Source: Cervus elaphus
Taxonomy: Eukaryota; Chordata; Mammalia; Artiodactyla; Cervidae
NCBI RefSeq assembly: GCF_910594005.1
Contig: NC_057847.1
Span: 27,565,001 to 27,629,000, forward strand
DNA: 64,000 nt
Direction: 5' to 3'
Shown one piece after another: positions 44,421-55,255 of the stretch. Under the pieces are notes generated by a model, which was given only the letters and a program-made list of their open reading frames with translations, ran no database searches and had not been told where the DNA came from. The position numbers and the translations under genes were made by a program. Every line of letters starts with the position of its first letter. Position 1 is the first letter of the stretch.

Positions 44421-45954
44421 CATTAAGAAGACTGTAAGGACTTATCTCTGATTTGTCCTAAGCTGCTACCTCTACATTTAAAGGGAAATGTTTTGAAGGT
44501 AAATTTCATTATTGCTGTCATCACTGTCACCTTCCTTAGTCAAACACTGAAAGTAGACTTGATACTGGATGAAACAGTCACTAACATCACCCCTAAAATA
44601 ACAGCTGGTCAGGCATTTCAGACATCAAAACAGCCCCAGCCCCGCCCGTCAGAACGCTCAGCTGTGTTCATTCCTCCACTTAGACTCCCTTCAGACCTCA
44701 TAGCATCTTCGGGTAATTTTAAATTTCTACCCGCTGCCTCGTGCTATCTGGGCTGCACACTCAAGCAGCCTGGTTCCTGTCTGGTGAACCACACTGAAAC
44801 CAAGGGAATAAGAGCTAATGTAATTGGTTGAAGTCATTTCCAGAAATACACTGTGGGGGATGTATCAAGAAGGTATCTGGGTTCTAAACAGGAAATCATA
44901 ATAATTAGAACTAATGTAGCATCCAAAGGGAAACAATTGTTACAAAATCAGATTACAGACACGCCAAGCTCCTTGTTAGAAATGGAAAGAGTCTTGCTTT
45001 TTTATTATATCCCTTTATTCCGGTAAATTTCTTGCTCATCCTAGAAGGAATCTTGATTATGCACAGTAGTTATAGTTCATGAAATAACACCGTCATAATT
45101 ATACCAACTCTGAAATACAGCTTGGCCCATGCTGTGGGGCAAACTGGGTGCATTAACACATAGTTGCTCGTGAAACATGTAGGCAGCCTCAGAATTATGG
45201 CAAATTTAAATTGGTGCCAGAGAAAGAAAATACATACATACGCCTTTTAACTGACTCAGAAATGGGCTTCCCAGACCCCTGTGTCAGTCCACGCCTCCAT
45301 CTTTTGTGTACAAATACCTCTGACGGGGAGAACTAGGATGCCCAAGAGCATGAACACACAATGAATAGTGGAATCCTTTTTCCTTTTGCAGAAAGTGATA
45401 AAAAGAAAGCAATTTAGAAAACGTGGGCAAAATGGAGGAAAGGAAAGAGTGAAAGAGAAGATGAAGAAGGACGTAGAAAGGAAAATAAAACACAGAGGCT
45501 TTCATTGTGTCCTGACTCTAGGCTTGAGCTCAGATTTTCTTCCATATGCCCTTCAAAAAGATGGAGAGGCAGCATCAGAGCTGATACCAGGGAAAATTCT
45601 CCTTTACTCTGCTCAAGTCAGGTGTCTTTAACACACTGTAGCCATTTTTTTCCTGTTTCTTAGCAATGGGCTTTCCTTGTGAGTGATTGGCTAGAGGTGA
45701 GTACACTATTATCGACCATTGACAAAGCAACAGGACATCTTCTGTCCCTGGGCACTCACTGGTTACCCATCAATCACTTTTTATTGACTCTATACTAAGA
45801 TCCATGAATTTAAAAACTACAATTTAAAATTTTATAGGCAAATGGTATATCAACTTATACAAAGCTGATTCTTCAATAACGCACTTGAAGGGCATAGTCC
45901 CCTCCATGGATGGAGCCCTGTTTGGGCGGCTTTCGCTAAGAGGAGGAAGAAAGG
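44421..45954. other. About 1.5 kb of repeat-free sequence
   Basis: No gene recognised. Around 44890-44945 are AT-rich homeodomain-like (aataattag) and SOX-like palindromic (aacaattgtt) motifs close together. An A/G-rich part lies at about 45400-45500. Short frames there are Lys/Arg-rich low complexity. Confidence 0.4.
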
Positions 45955-46035
45955 AATACCAACTGAGCCCCTGGTATATGCTAGGCACTGTGTGGAATGC
46001 TTTACATGTATCACATGGAATCTAAATTGCCACCA
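45955..46035 (-). mobile_element. MIR SINE fragment
   Basis: aactgagcccctggtatatgctaggcactgtg followed by tttacatgtatcacatgg is the reverse MIR 5' pattern. Confidence 0.65.
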
Positions 46036-47056
46036 ACTGTAATATATCCCTTAGTCTATGTGCCACCAGAAAAGCAAAACCACTATTAATTAATTGAAGG
46101 ATGACATCCAGGGTGTATTCACTGTGAAGCTAAGGAAACAATAAGCCTCAAGGCCCTGCACTTCCACAGATCCTCCCAAGGTTCCCAGAGGGGCCCCAGC
46201 AGTGTGTTCACATGCCCATATTTTTTGTAAAATTTGCAAAAGATATTTTAGTTGCAATCAGACCACTGTCTCTTTGCACTCTGACTTCCAGTCTGTCCCA
46301 CTTCCCCCTGTGTTGGGTGTCACTGGAGTGGTCATAGGCAATTTGGGGATATTCTTAAAGGGGAAGCTGAGTTGGGGATACATTTAGTCTGGGTTCAGTG
46401 GGTTGCAGTCACATTTGTGCAGTCAAGTGATGGCTAGTCATTCTGGTACAGTGATGGCGTCCACCTCTTCTACTCTCCACTCCGCCAGCTCTCCTGAGGT
46501 GAGACCCTCAGGGTCAGGGCTTCAGACTACATCAAATATCAACATGTCCCATTATGCTGACCAGAGGTATACAGTGTGAGTTGTGGAAAAAAACAAAGTC
46601 TGAAGTATACAAAGCCAAAAATTAGCCTGTGGAAAATTCTTCCAAATCTTATGACCCCCATATGAAAGAAACTTTGTAAAAGTTTCCTCAAATTTGACAA
46701 TCCTAAAAATTTACTTGGCATTAGCTTTTAAGTAGTGAAACTTGGAAATATCTCTCTAAATTATCTGAAGTAAAAAACAATTCTCCTTCCACCAAAGAGA
46801 AGGAATACTGAATTGCCTGCCTATTCTCTCTATAGAAAATGACATAACAAAATCACTGTTATACAGCCAAAAAAAAGTAGGACAAAGAGGTATGACAGAG
46901 GTGTGTCAGACAGTTAACTAATAAATGTTATGGTGTTATATGGATTTTATGGTGTTTCTGATTTATGCCAGCTTTTAAAAATTTATAATTTGTTGTGATT
47001 CCTTTCTCATCTAAACCAAATATTCACATTTTTACTTAATTTTGCAGTCATCATTT
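46036..47056. other. Unique sequence
   Basis: No gene or repeat family recognised. Includes ttaattaattga near 46086. Confidence 0.45.
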
Positions 47057-47069
47057 TACATTCTCTTTT

Positions 47070-47257
47070 AAATTATTTATTTATTTACGTGGCTATTCTT
47101 AGTCTTAGTTGTGGCATGCAGGATCTTTGATCTCTGTTGCCTCATGTGGGATCTTTAGTTGCAGTATATGGGATCTAGTTCCCTGATCAGGGATCAAACC
47201 TAGGCCCTTTGCAATGGGAGCTTGGCGTCTTAGCCACTGGACCATGAGGGAAGTCCC
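47070..47257 (-). mobile_element. CHR-type tRNA-derived SINE
   Basis: Reverse CHR-type SINE: tatttatttatttacgtgg tail, tagttgtggcatgcagg, atgggatctagttccctgatc, agggatcaaacctaggcc, gccactggaccatgaggg. Flanks tacattctctttt (47057-47069) and tactttctctttt (47258-47270) form a target-site duplication with one change. Confidence 0.92.
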
Positions 47258-47384
47258 TACTTTCTCTTTTTTTTAAGTTCCCCAAATAATATAAGTTTCA
47301 GCTCCATAAAACCTGGTTCCACTCCTAGATACCATCTCAATTTCAGGGAAGTTTTTAATTTGAGAAGGGGAGAAATATGTCTTA

Positions 47385-47795
47385 GAATTGATGAAATAAG
47401 TGTGCATTATTTCATTTAACTCTACATAACAAAACTGTGAGGTAGGTATTATCACATTCACTTCACAAATGCGGAAACTGGGCTCACGAAGTTGAGAAAT
47501 TTGCGCAGAGCTAAGCAGGGTTAATTCTGTTGTCATGGTTTCACCAGCAATGTTCAAACCTTGAAGCCACAAAGTAACGCCTATGTCACTTTTTGAGGAG
47601 CCTCAAAGCTCCCCTATCATGGTTTCACCAGCAATGTTCAAACCTTGAAGCCACAAAGTGAGGTCTATGTCACTTTTCGAGGAGCCTCAAAGCTCCCCTA
47701 TCCCCACTGAGTCAGTAAGAGGCAGAGGCAGGATTGGAACAAGATTTTTCACTCTAAATCCCAAAGTCTTGACACCACACTGCACCGTAGCCTCT
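47385..47795 (-). mobile_element. MIR SINE split by an 84-bp tandem duplication
   Basis: Left part 47385-47520 (tgtgcattatttcatttaac, ctgtgaggtaggtattatc, aaatgcggaaactgggctc) and right part about 47705-47795 (gtaagaggcaggaggcagg-type wording, gattggaacaag, aaatcccaaagtcttgacacc) are consecutive parts of one reverse MIR. About 185 bases, including two copies of an 84-bp unit, separate them. Confidence 0.75.
47533..47700 (+). repeat. 84-bp tandem duplication, two copies
   Basis: Copy 1 is 47533-47616 and copy 2 is 47617-47700. They begin tcatggtttcaccagcaatg and end gctccccta, with four mismatches over 84 bases by my count. The high identity suggests a fairly recent event. The unit has no family I recognise. 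Confidence 0.96.
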
Positions 47796-48815
47796 TTGGA
47801 AAAGAACTATCAGTCTTTTCCTTCACTATCAGTCACTTCCTCATAGAAATTTATATTTCCTGCTACCCATCCAAAGATATATTTCATTTCACCCTTATGT
47901 GTAATTATGCAATTAAAAGTCTTTGTCTTCTGTTCAGAAGTTTTAGAAAATCAACAAAGGACCTGTCCCAATTTCCACTCTTAACCTCTGTTCCCACAAC
48001 CTGACCTTCCAGAGAAGACACCGCCTTTGGGCTAAAACATTAAAATCCCCTTCCTTTCAAAATGCACATGTCTACCCAGAAGTAGAAACTCAACCAGCAA
48101 GCTATTCTCTTTAACAAGAACATATTATTCAAAACACTAACACTTCAGGATTCCTGAGAGGAAGACAGAGTGTTGATCCTGGCAGACTTTGTTTATGAAG
48201 GTGAAGTCCTGAATAGCCAGGGGCAGCAGTGCTGTGGGCATTTTTATTTCCATTCTACCTAACCTGTTGCAGTTAATAAAATTGATTGATTAGTTTCTGG
48301 TGCAAAGCGCCTCTTGGTCGTTAAGCCGCACCACCAAGCTCAGTACTTCAGAGGACAACATACAAGAAGGCCTACTGCCATTGTCACATTTGGGACTGTC
48401 CACCATCAAGGACATCATCACTGACCACCGGCCTGAGCTTCCTGTCTCCCTTCCCCATGATTTATGGGAAGAAAGCCAAGGTTTAAAGCAGGAATTTAAT
48501 GTGGGGTCCTTGAGCCTCCTTGAAATCACACAGCAAGCTGCTGCAGGAGTAAGGTGAGACTACATTTCTTCAGGGAAAGAGCCCATAGCTTTCATCAGAG
48601 ACTAAAGGGATCTAGGATTCCACCTGCCAAAAAATTAAGAACTGCTGTTTTAGGAGAAAAGACACTAAAACAACAGTTAGTACAGGTCTCATGGAGAGTC
48701 TCCTACCAAAAACTTAGTCAAACTCTTTTTTGAACCACAATACTCTTTTTTTAAAAAAAGAAGATGCATGTGTATGATATGTGATGAGGAAAAGGTTTAT
48801 TATGTTACACTGGTT
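47796..48815. other. Unique sequence
   Basis: No gene recognised. The wording attaagaactgctgtttta near 48640 hints at the end of a DNA-transposon fossil. The right edge is the target site of the large L1. Confidence 0.45.
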
Positions 48816-49154
48816 TGCAAATTTTTTTTTTTTTAATTTTATTTATTTTTTTTTTCCAGTGGGTTTTGTCATACATTGATATGAATCAGCCATGGATTTA
48901 CATGTATTCCCAATCCCGATCCCCCCTCCCACCTCTCTCTCCACCCGATTCCTCTGGGTCTTCCCAGTGCACCAGGCCGGAGCACTTGTCTCATGCATCC
49001 CACCTGGGCTGGTGATCTGTTTCACCATAGATAGTATACATGCTGTTCTTTTGAAATATCCCACCCTCACATTCTCCCACAAAGTTCAAAAGTCTGTTCT
49101 GTATTTCTGTGTCTCTTTTTCTGTTTTGCATATAGGGTTATCGTTATCACCTTT

Positions 49155-52100
49155 CTAAATTCCATATATATGTGTTAGTATGCTGTAATGTTCTTTATCT
49201 TTCTGGCTTACTTCACTCTGTATAATGGGCTCCAGCTTCATCCATCTCATTAGGACTGGTTCAAATGAATTCTTTTTAATGGCTGAGTAATATTCCATGG
49301 TGTATATGTACCACAGCTTCCTTATCCATTCACCTGCTGATGGGCATCTAGGTTGCTTCCATGTCCTGGCTATTATAAACAGTGCTGCTATGAACATTGG
49401 GGTGCACGTGTCTCTTTCAGATCTGGTTTCCTCAGTGTGTATGCCCAGAAGTGGGATTGCTGGGTCATATGGCAGTTCTATTTCCAGTTTTTTAAGAAAT
49501 CTCCACACTGTTCTCCATAGCGGCTGTACTAGTTTGCATTCCCACCAACAGTGTAAGAGGGTTCCCTTTTCTCCACACCCTCTCCAGCATTTATTGCTTG
49601 TAGACTTTTGGATAGCAGCCATCCTGACTGGCGTGTAATGGTACCTCATTGTGGTTTTGATTTGCATTTCTCTAATAATGAGTGATGTTGAGCATCTTTT
49701 CATGTGTTTGTTAGCCATCTGTATGTCTTCTTTGGAGAAATGTCTGTTTAGTTCTTTGGCCCATTTTTTGATTGGGTCATTTATTTTTCTGGAATTGAGC
49801 TGCAGGAGTTGCTTGTATATTTTTGAGATTAATCCTTTGTCTGTTTCTTCATTTGCTATTATTTTCTCCCAATCTGAGGGCTGTCTTTTCACCTTGCTTA
49901 TAGTTTCCTTTGTAGTGCAAAAGCTTTTAAGTTTCATTAGGTCCCATTTGTTTAGTTTTGCTTTTATTTCCAATATTCTGGGAGGTGGGTCATAGAGGAT
50001 CTTGCTGTGATTTATGTCGGAGAGTGTTTTGCCTATGTTCTCCTCTAGGAGTTTTATAGTTTCTGGTCTTACATTTAGATCTTTAATCCATTTTGAGTTT
50101 ATTTTTGTGTATGGTGTTAGAAAGTGTTCTAGTTTCATTCTTTTACAAGTGGTTGACCAGTTTTCCCAGCACCACTTGTTAAAGAGGTTGTCTTTTTTCC
50201 ATTGTATATCCTTGCCTCCTTTGTCAAAGATAAGGTGTCCATAGGTTCGTGGATTTATCTCTGGGCTTTCTATTCTGTTCCATTGATCTATATTTCTGTC
50301 TTTGTGCCAGTACCATACTGTCTTGATGACTGTGGCTTTGTAGTATAGTCTGAAGTCAGGCAGGTTGATTCCTCCAGTTCCATTCTTCTTTCTCAAGATT
50401 ATTTTGGCTATTCGAGGTTTTTTGTATTTCCATACAAATTGTGAAATTCTTTGGTCTAGTTCTGTGAAAAATACCGTTGGTAGCTTGATAGGGATTGCAT
50501 TGAATCTATAGACTGCTTTGGGTAGAATAGCCATTTTGACAATATTGATTCTTCCAATCCATGAACACGGTATGTTTCTCCATCTGTTTGTGTCCTCTTT
50601 GATTTCTTTCATCAGTGTTTTATAGTTTTCTATGTATAGGTCCTTTGTTTCTTTAGGTAGATATACTCCTAAGTATTTTATTCTTTTTGCTGCAATGGTG
50701 AATGGTATTGTTTCCTTAATTTCTCTTTCTGTTTTTTCATTGTTAGTATATAGGAATGCAAGGGATTTCTGTGTGTTAATTTTATATCCTGCAACTTTAC
50801 TATATTCGTTGATTAGCTCTAGTAATTTTCTGGTAGAGTCTTTAGGGTTTTCTATATAGAGGATCATGTCATCTGCAAACAGTGAGAGTTTTACTTCTTC
50901 TTTTCCTATCTGGATTCCTTTTACTTCTTTTTCTGCTCTGATTGCTGTGGCCAGAACTTCCAACACTATGTTGAATAGTAGTGGTGAGAATGGGCACCCT
51001 TGTCTTGTTCCTGATTTCAGGGGAAATGCCTTCAATTTTTCACCATTGAGGGTGATGCTTGCTGTGGGTTTGTCATATATAGCTTTTATTATGTTGAGGT
51101 ATGTTCCTTCTATTCCTGCTTTTTGGAGAGTTTTAATCATAAATGAGTGTTGAATTTTGTCAAAGGCTTTCTCTGCATCTATTGAGATAATCATATGGTT
51201 TTTATCTTTCAATTTGTTAATGTGGTGTATTACATTGATTGATTTGCAGATATTGAAGAATCCTTGCATTCCTGGGATAAAGCCCACTTGGTCGTGGTGT
51301 ATGATTTTTTTAATATGTTGTTGGATTCTGTTTGCTAGAATTTTGTTAAGGATTTTTGCATCTATGTTCATCAGTGATATTGGCCTGTAGTTTTCTTTTT
51401 TTGTGGCATCTTTGTCAGGTTTTGGAATTAGGGTGATGGTGGCCTCATAGAATGAGTTTGGAAGTTTACCTTTTTCTGCAATTTTCTGGAAGAGTTTGAG
51501 TAAGGTAGGTGTTAGTTCTTCTCTAAATTTTTGGTAGAATTCAGCTGTGAAGCCGTCTGGTCCTGGGCTTTTGTTTGCTGGAAGATTTTTTATTACAGTT
51601 TCGATTTCCTTGCCTGTGATGGGTCTGTTAAGATCTTCTATTTCTTCCTGGTTCAGTTTTGGAAAGTTATACTTTTCTAAGAATTTGTCCATTTCATCCA
51701 AGTTGTCCATTTTATTGGCATAGAGCTGCTGGTAGTAGTCTCTTATGATCCTTTGTATTTCAGTGTTGTCTGCTGTGATCTCTCCATTTTCATTTCTAAT
51801 TTTGTTAATTTGGTTTTTCTCTCTTTGTTTCTTAATGAGTCTTGCTAATGGTTTGTCAATTTTGTTTATTTTTTCAAAAAACCAGCTTTTAGCTTTGTTG
51901 ATTTTTGCTATGGTCTCTTTAGTTTCTTTTGCATTTATTTCTGCCCTGATTTTTAAGATTTCTTTCCTTCTGCTAACTCTGGGGTTCTTCATTTCTTCCT
52001 TCTCTAATTGCTTTAGGTGTAGAGTTAGGTTATTTATTTGGTTTTTTTCTTGTTTCTTGATGTAAGCCTGTAATGCTATGAACCTTCCCCTTAGCACTGC

Positions 52101-52958
52101 TTTTACAGTGTCCCATAGGTTTTGGGTTGTTGTGTTTTCATTTTCATTCATTTCTATACATATTTTGATTTCTTTTTTGATTTCTTCTATGATTTGTTGG
52201 TTATTTAGCCTCCATATGTTTGAAGTTTTAACAATTTTTTTCCTGTAATTGAGATCTAATCTTACTGCACTGTGGTCAGAAAAGATGACTGGAATGATTT
52301 CAATTTTTGTGAATTTTCCAAGACCAGATTTATGGCCCAGGATGTGATCTATTCTGGAGAAGGTTCCGTGTGCACTTGAGAAAAAGGTGAAGTTGATTGT
52401 TTTGGGGTGAAATGTCCTATAGATATCAATTAGGTCTAGCTGGTCCATTGTGTCATTTAAGGTTTGTGTTTCCTTGTTAATTTTCTGTTTAGTTGATCTA
52501 TCCATAGTTGTGAGTGGGGTATTAAAGTCTCCCACTATTATTGTGTTACTATTAATTTCCTCTTTCATACTCGTTAGCGTTTGCCGTACATATTGCGGTG
52601 CTCCTATGTTGGGTGCATATATATTTATAATTGTTATATCTTCTTCTTTGATTGATCCTTTGATCATTATGTAGTGTCCTTCTTTGTCTCTTTTCACATC
52701 CTTTATTTGAAAGTCTATTTTATCTGATATGAGTATTGCGACTCCTGCTTTCTTTTGGTCTCCGTTTGCATGAAATATTTTTTTCCAGCCCTTCACTTTT
52801 AGTCTGTATGTGTCTCTTGTTTTGAGGTGGGTCTCTTGTAGACAGCATATATAGGGGTCTTGTTTTTGTATCCATTCAGCCAATCTTTGTCTTTTGGTTG
52901 GGGCATTCAACCCATTTACATTTAGGGTAATTATTGATAGGTGTGGTCCCGTTGCCAT
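49155..52958 (-). CDS. ORF2: L1 ORF2: endonuclease-reverse transcriptase, intact
   Basis: A 1267-residue frame without stops, close to the usual L1 ORF2 length. It starts MATGPHLSII, the normal L1 start. The N-terminal apurinic-type endonuclease (about 1-235) keeps its key residues: Asn13, Glu42, Asp144 and Asn146 (VGDFNTP), Asp204 (RIDH), and Asp228-His229 (SDHS). The central reverse transcriptase has PGPDGFTAEF (about 465), the Asp in SIDAEKAFD (about 594-600), GTRQGCPFSPLLF (about 650) and the catalytic FADD at 694-697. Phe in place of the common Leu in GCPxSP is the only motif change I notice. The C-terminal Cys-His cluster is Cys1124, Cys1128, His1136, Cys1141. In the cell ORF2 nicks DNA and copies L1 RNA at the nick. 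It needs ORF1 protein and a promoter, both damaged or missing here, so the locus is probably inactive by itself. The long plus-strand frames opposite it are shadows. Confidence 0.97.
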   Translation of the reverse strand: MATGPHLSIITLNVNGLNAPTKRQRLAEWIQKQDPYICCLQETHLKTRDTYRLKVKGWKKIFHANGDQKKAGVAILISDKIDFQIKDVKRDKEGHYIMIKGSIKEEDITIINIYAPNIGAPQYVRQTLTSMKEEINSNTIIVGDFNTPLTTMDRSTKQKINKETQTLNDTMDQLDLIDIYRTFHPKTINFTFFSSAHGTFSRIDHILGHKSGLGKFTKIEIIPVIFSDHSAVRLDLNYRKKIVKTSNIWRLNNQQIIEEIKKEIKICIEMNENENTTTQNLWDTVKAVLRGRFIALQAYIKKQEKNQINNLTLHLKQLEKEEMKNPRVSRRKEILKIRAEINAKETKETIAKINKAKSWFFEKINKIDKPLARLIKKQREKNQINKIRNENGEITADNTEIQRIIRDYYQQLYANKMDNLDEMDKFLEKYNFPKLNQEEIEDLNRPITGKEIETVIKNLPANKSPGPDGFTAEFYQKFREELTPTLLKLFQKIAEKGKLPNSFYEATITLIPKPDKDATKKENYRPISLMNIDAKILNKILANRIQQHIKKIIHHDQVGFIPGMQGFFNICKSINVIHHINKLKDKNHMIISIDAEKAFDKIQHSFMIKTLQKAGIEGTYLNIIKAIYDKPTASITLNGEKLKAFPLKSGTRQGCPFSPLLFNIVLEVLATAIRAEKEVKGIQIGKEEVKLSLFADDMILYIENPKDSTRKLLELINEYSKVAGYKINTQKSLAFLYTNNEKTEREIKETIPFTIAAKRIKYLGVYLPKETKDLYIENYKTLMKEIKEDTNRWRNIPCSWIGRINIVKMAILPKAVYRFNAIPIKLPTVFFTELDQRISQFVWKYKKPRIAKIILRKKNGTGGINLPDFRLYYKATVIKTVWYWHKDRNIDQWNRIESPEINPRTYGHLIFDKGGKDIQWKKDNLFNKWCWENWSTTCKRMKLEHFLTPYTKINSKWIKDLNVRPETIKLLEENIGKTLSDINHSKILYDPPPRILEIKAKLNKWDLMKLKSFCTTKETISKVKRQPSDWEKIIANEETDKGLISKIYKQLLQLNSRKINDPIKKWAKELNRHFSKEDIQMANKHMKRCSTSLIIREMQIKTTMRYHYTPVRMAAIQKSTSNKCWRGCGEKGTLLHCWWECKLVQPLWRTVWRFLKKLEIELPYDPAIPLLGIHTEETRSERDTCTPMFIAALFIIARTWKQPRCPSAGEWIRKLWYIYTMEYYSAIKKNSFEPVLMRWMKLEPIIQSEVSQKDKEHYSILTHIYGI

Positions 52959-53009
52959 TTACTTTGTTGTTTTGGGTTCACGTTTATACAACCTTTCTAT
53001 ATTTCCTGT

Positions 53010-53935
53010 CTAGAGAAGATCCTTTAGCATTTGTTGAAGAGCTGGTTTGGTGGTGCTGAATTCTCTCAGCTTTTGCTTATCTGTAAAGCTTTTGAATTCT
53101 CCTTCATATCTGAATGAGATCCTTGCTGGGTACAGTAATCTAGGTTGTAGGTTATTCTCTTTCATTACTTTCAGTACGTCCTGCCATTCCCTTCTGGCCT
53201 GGAGGGTTTCTATTGATAGATCAGCTGTTATCCTTATGGGAATCCCTTTGTGTGTTATTTGTTGTTTTTCCCTTGCTGCTTTTAATATTTGTTCTTTGTG
53301 TTTGATCTTTGTTAATTTGATTAATATGTGTCTTGGGGTGTTTCGCCTTGGGTTTATCCTGTTTGGGACTCTCTGGGTTTCTTGGATTTGGGTGGCTATT
53401 TCCTTCCCCATTTTAGGGAAGTTTTCAGCTATTATCTCCTCGAGTATTTTCTCATGGCCTTTCTTTTGTCTTCTTCTTCTGGAACTCCTATGATTCGAAT
53501 GTTGGGGCGTTTCACACTGTCCCAGAGGTCCCTGAGGTTGTCCTCATTTCTTTTGATCCTTTTTTCTTTTTTCCTCTCTGCTTCATTTATTTCCACCATT
53601 TTATCTTCTACCTCACTTATCCTATCTTCTGCCTCCGTTATTCTACTCTTGGTTCCCTCCAAAGTGTTTTTGATCTCATTCATTGCATTATTCATTTTTA
53701 ATTGACTCTTTTTTATTTCTTCTAGGTCTTTATTAAACAGTTCTTGAATCTTTTCAATCTTTGTTTCCAGGCTATTTATCTGTAACTCCATTTTGTTTTC
53801 AAGATTTTGGATCATTTTTATTATCATTATTCTAAATTCTTTTTCAGGTAGATTCCCTATCTCCTCCTCTTTTGTTTGACTTGGTGGGCATTTTTCATGT
53901 TCCTTTACCTGTTGGGTATTTCTTTGCCTTTTCAT
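53010..53935 (-). pseudogene. ORF1: L1 ORF1 (RNA-binding chaperone), frameshifted
   Basis: The first segment (53935-53432, 167 codons) starts MKRQRNTQQV. It holds a coiled-coil-like region at about residues 40-130, rich in Leu/Ile/Glu/Lys heptads, and the beginning of the RNA-recognition domain (IRIIGVPEE, about 146-154). The frame is then lost near 53455-53468 by what looks like a one-base indel, and the first frame stops at 53432. The rest of the RNA-recognition and C-terminal domains continue in another frame (53411-53010, motifs RHILIKL, KEQILKAARE, FSTTKPAL) to a normal-looking end. Without this break the protein would be about 308 residues. ORF1 protein normally forms trimers that coat L1 RNA; this copy cannot make a full one. 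Confidence 0.92.
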
Positions 53936-54218
53936 CTTGTTTAGATTGCTGTATCTGGAGTGGGCTTTCTGTATTCTGGAGGTCTGTGGTTCCTTTTTAT
54001 TGTGGAGGATTAACCCAGTGGGTGGGGTTAGACGATTGGCTTGTCAAGATTTCCTGGTTAGGGGAGCTTGTGTCATGCAAATTTTTTAAACTGTTAAATA
54101 ATCAGTTAAGAACTTGTCATATTATTAAAGCATTAGAATGAAGACTTAAGATTTACATCTCTAAAAGGGTTTGCATTATAATACTAGAGGAGCTATAAGC
54201 CTTCCACTTTTAAAGTAC

Positions 54219-54431
54219 AACACAAATACAAATGTAGTGAAAGTGAAAGCCACTCAGACTGTCCAACTCTTTGCGACCACAAGGACTATACAGTCCATGG
54301 AATTCTCCAGGCCAGAACACTGAAGTGGGTAGCCTTTCCCTTCTCCAGGAGATCTTCCCAACCCAGGGATCGAACCCAGGTCTCCCGCATTGCAGGCAGA
54401 TTCTTTACCAGCTGAGCCACAAGGGAAGCCC
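54219..54431 (-). mobile_element. Bov-tA SINE with TSD
   Basis: Reverse Bov-tA with the gtgaaagtgaaag tail typical of one Bov-tA subtype, then cactcagactgtccaac, a normal body and head gctgagccacaagggaagcc. A perfect 10-base duplication tttaaagtac lies at 54209-54218 and 54432-54441. Confidence 0.96.
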
Positions 54432-54441
54432 TTTAAAGTAC

Positions 54442-55245
54442 TAGACCACTTTATTTTGAATAATACTACTTAGCAAGGATTCTATTTTGGGCCATAAATC
54501 AGGCTACTAAACAGAAAATATCAGGTTGCATAGAAATCACCCTACTCTGGCTTCATTTTGACCTTCTCCTCTGCAGCTATCTTTTAAATATATTTGTTCC
54601 ATGTTTAGAAATGCATCATTTATTACTTGAACTAAAGCAGTTATTTGTTTCTGTTAATACAAAAAAGCTCTGCCAACTCAACCAGCTTCCTGAATCAACA
54701 AAAATCATTGTATCAATAAGGTTACTTTGAAAAAAGAAAGCTGCTTTTCTTAAGAAAGCTTCTCTTGTTCGACCTTTGAATAAGAGAACCATCCTTCTCT
54801 GACATACAAAATGCTTTCATCTCATATTTCTGTCCCCTTCCAATCCTTGTCCCATCACCTCACAGGAAAACCTAATTTTGGATTCTAAATCAGGACTTTC
54901 TAGTTTGTTACTTTGAGAGAAAAGATCTACAACTGGTTTGAGAAAAACTCTAATCTAGAATGACATACCCTTCAAACATGGATGCCTGTTCAGCATTGGT
55001 TGTCCATACATCCAAACTCACACATTATCTCCTTTACCACCACCCCTTGAAAAAGGTTTGCTAAACTTACTGCAAGTAAAGGGACAACATTTTCAGGGAG
55101 TAGCATTTTTTTCATTTCTTAAATGTTGGTTTTGGAGTTTGGTCATTTGGGGCTTGTTTTTTCTCTTCCATTTCTGCAAAGAAGAACACTGAATCTCTCT
55201 GTCCCTCTCCAATTCTACCAACCACAGCAAAGCAAACATCTGGTG
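54442..55245. other. Unique sequence
   Basis: No gene or repeat family recognised. Confidence 0.45.
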
Positions 55246-55255
55246 TTGTGAGAGC

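Larger units (their letters stand above)
48828..54075 (-). mobile_element. Ruminant L1 LINE, nearly complete, with 12-bp TSD
   Basis: A 5.2-kb L1 in reverse. In its own direction it has about 140 bases of 5' UTR (54075-53936), ORF1 (53935-53010, frameshifted), a 51-base spacer, ORF2 (52958-49155, intact), about 330 bases of 3' UTR and a poly(A) tail seen here as a T run. Flanks tgcaaatttttt at 48816-48827 and 54076-54087 are a perfect target-site duplication. The reconstructed target reads TTTTTT/AAAC, matching L1 endonuclease preference for TTTT/AA. The 5' UTR is truncated, so the internal promoter is largely lost. Later mutations are few, so the insertion is much younger than the other L1s here. 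Confidence 0.97.

Noticed and set aside
49297..54141. Many plus-strand open frames of 70-148 codons opposite the L1
   Set aside because: They are antisense shadows of L1 ORF2 and ORF1; hydrophobic residues dominate because ORF2 is Lys/Asn-rich on the other strand.
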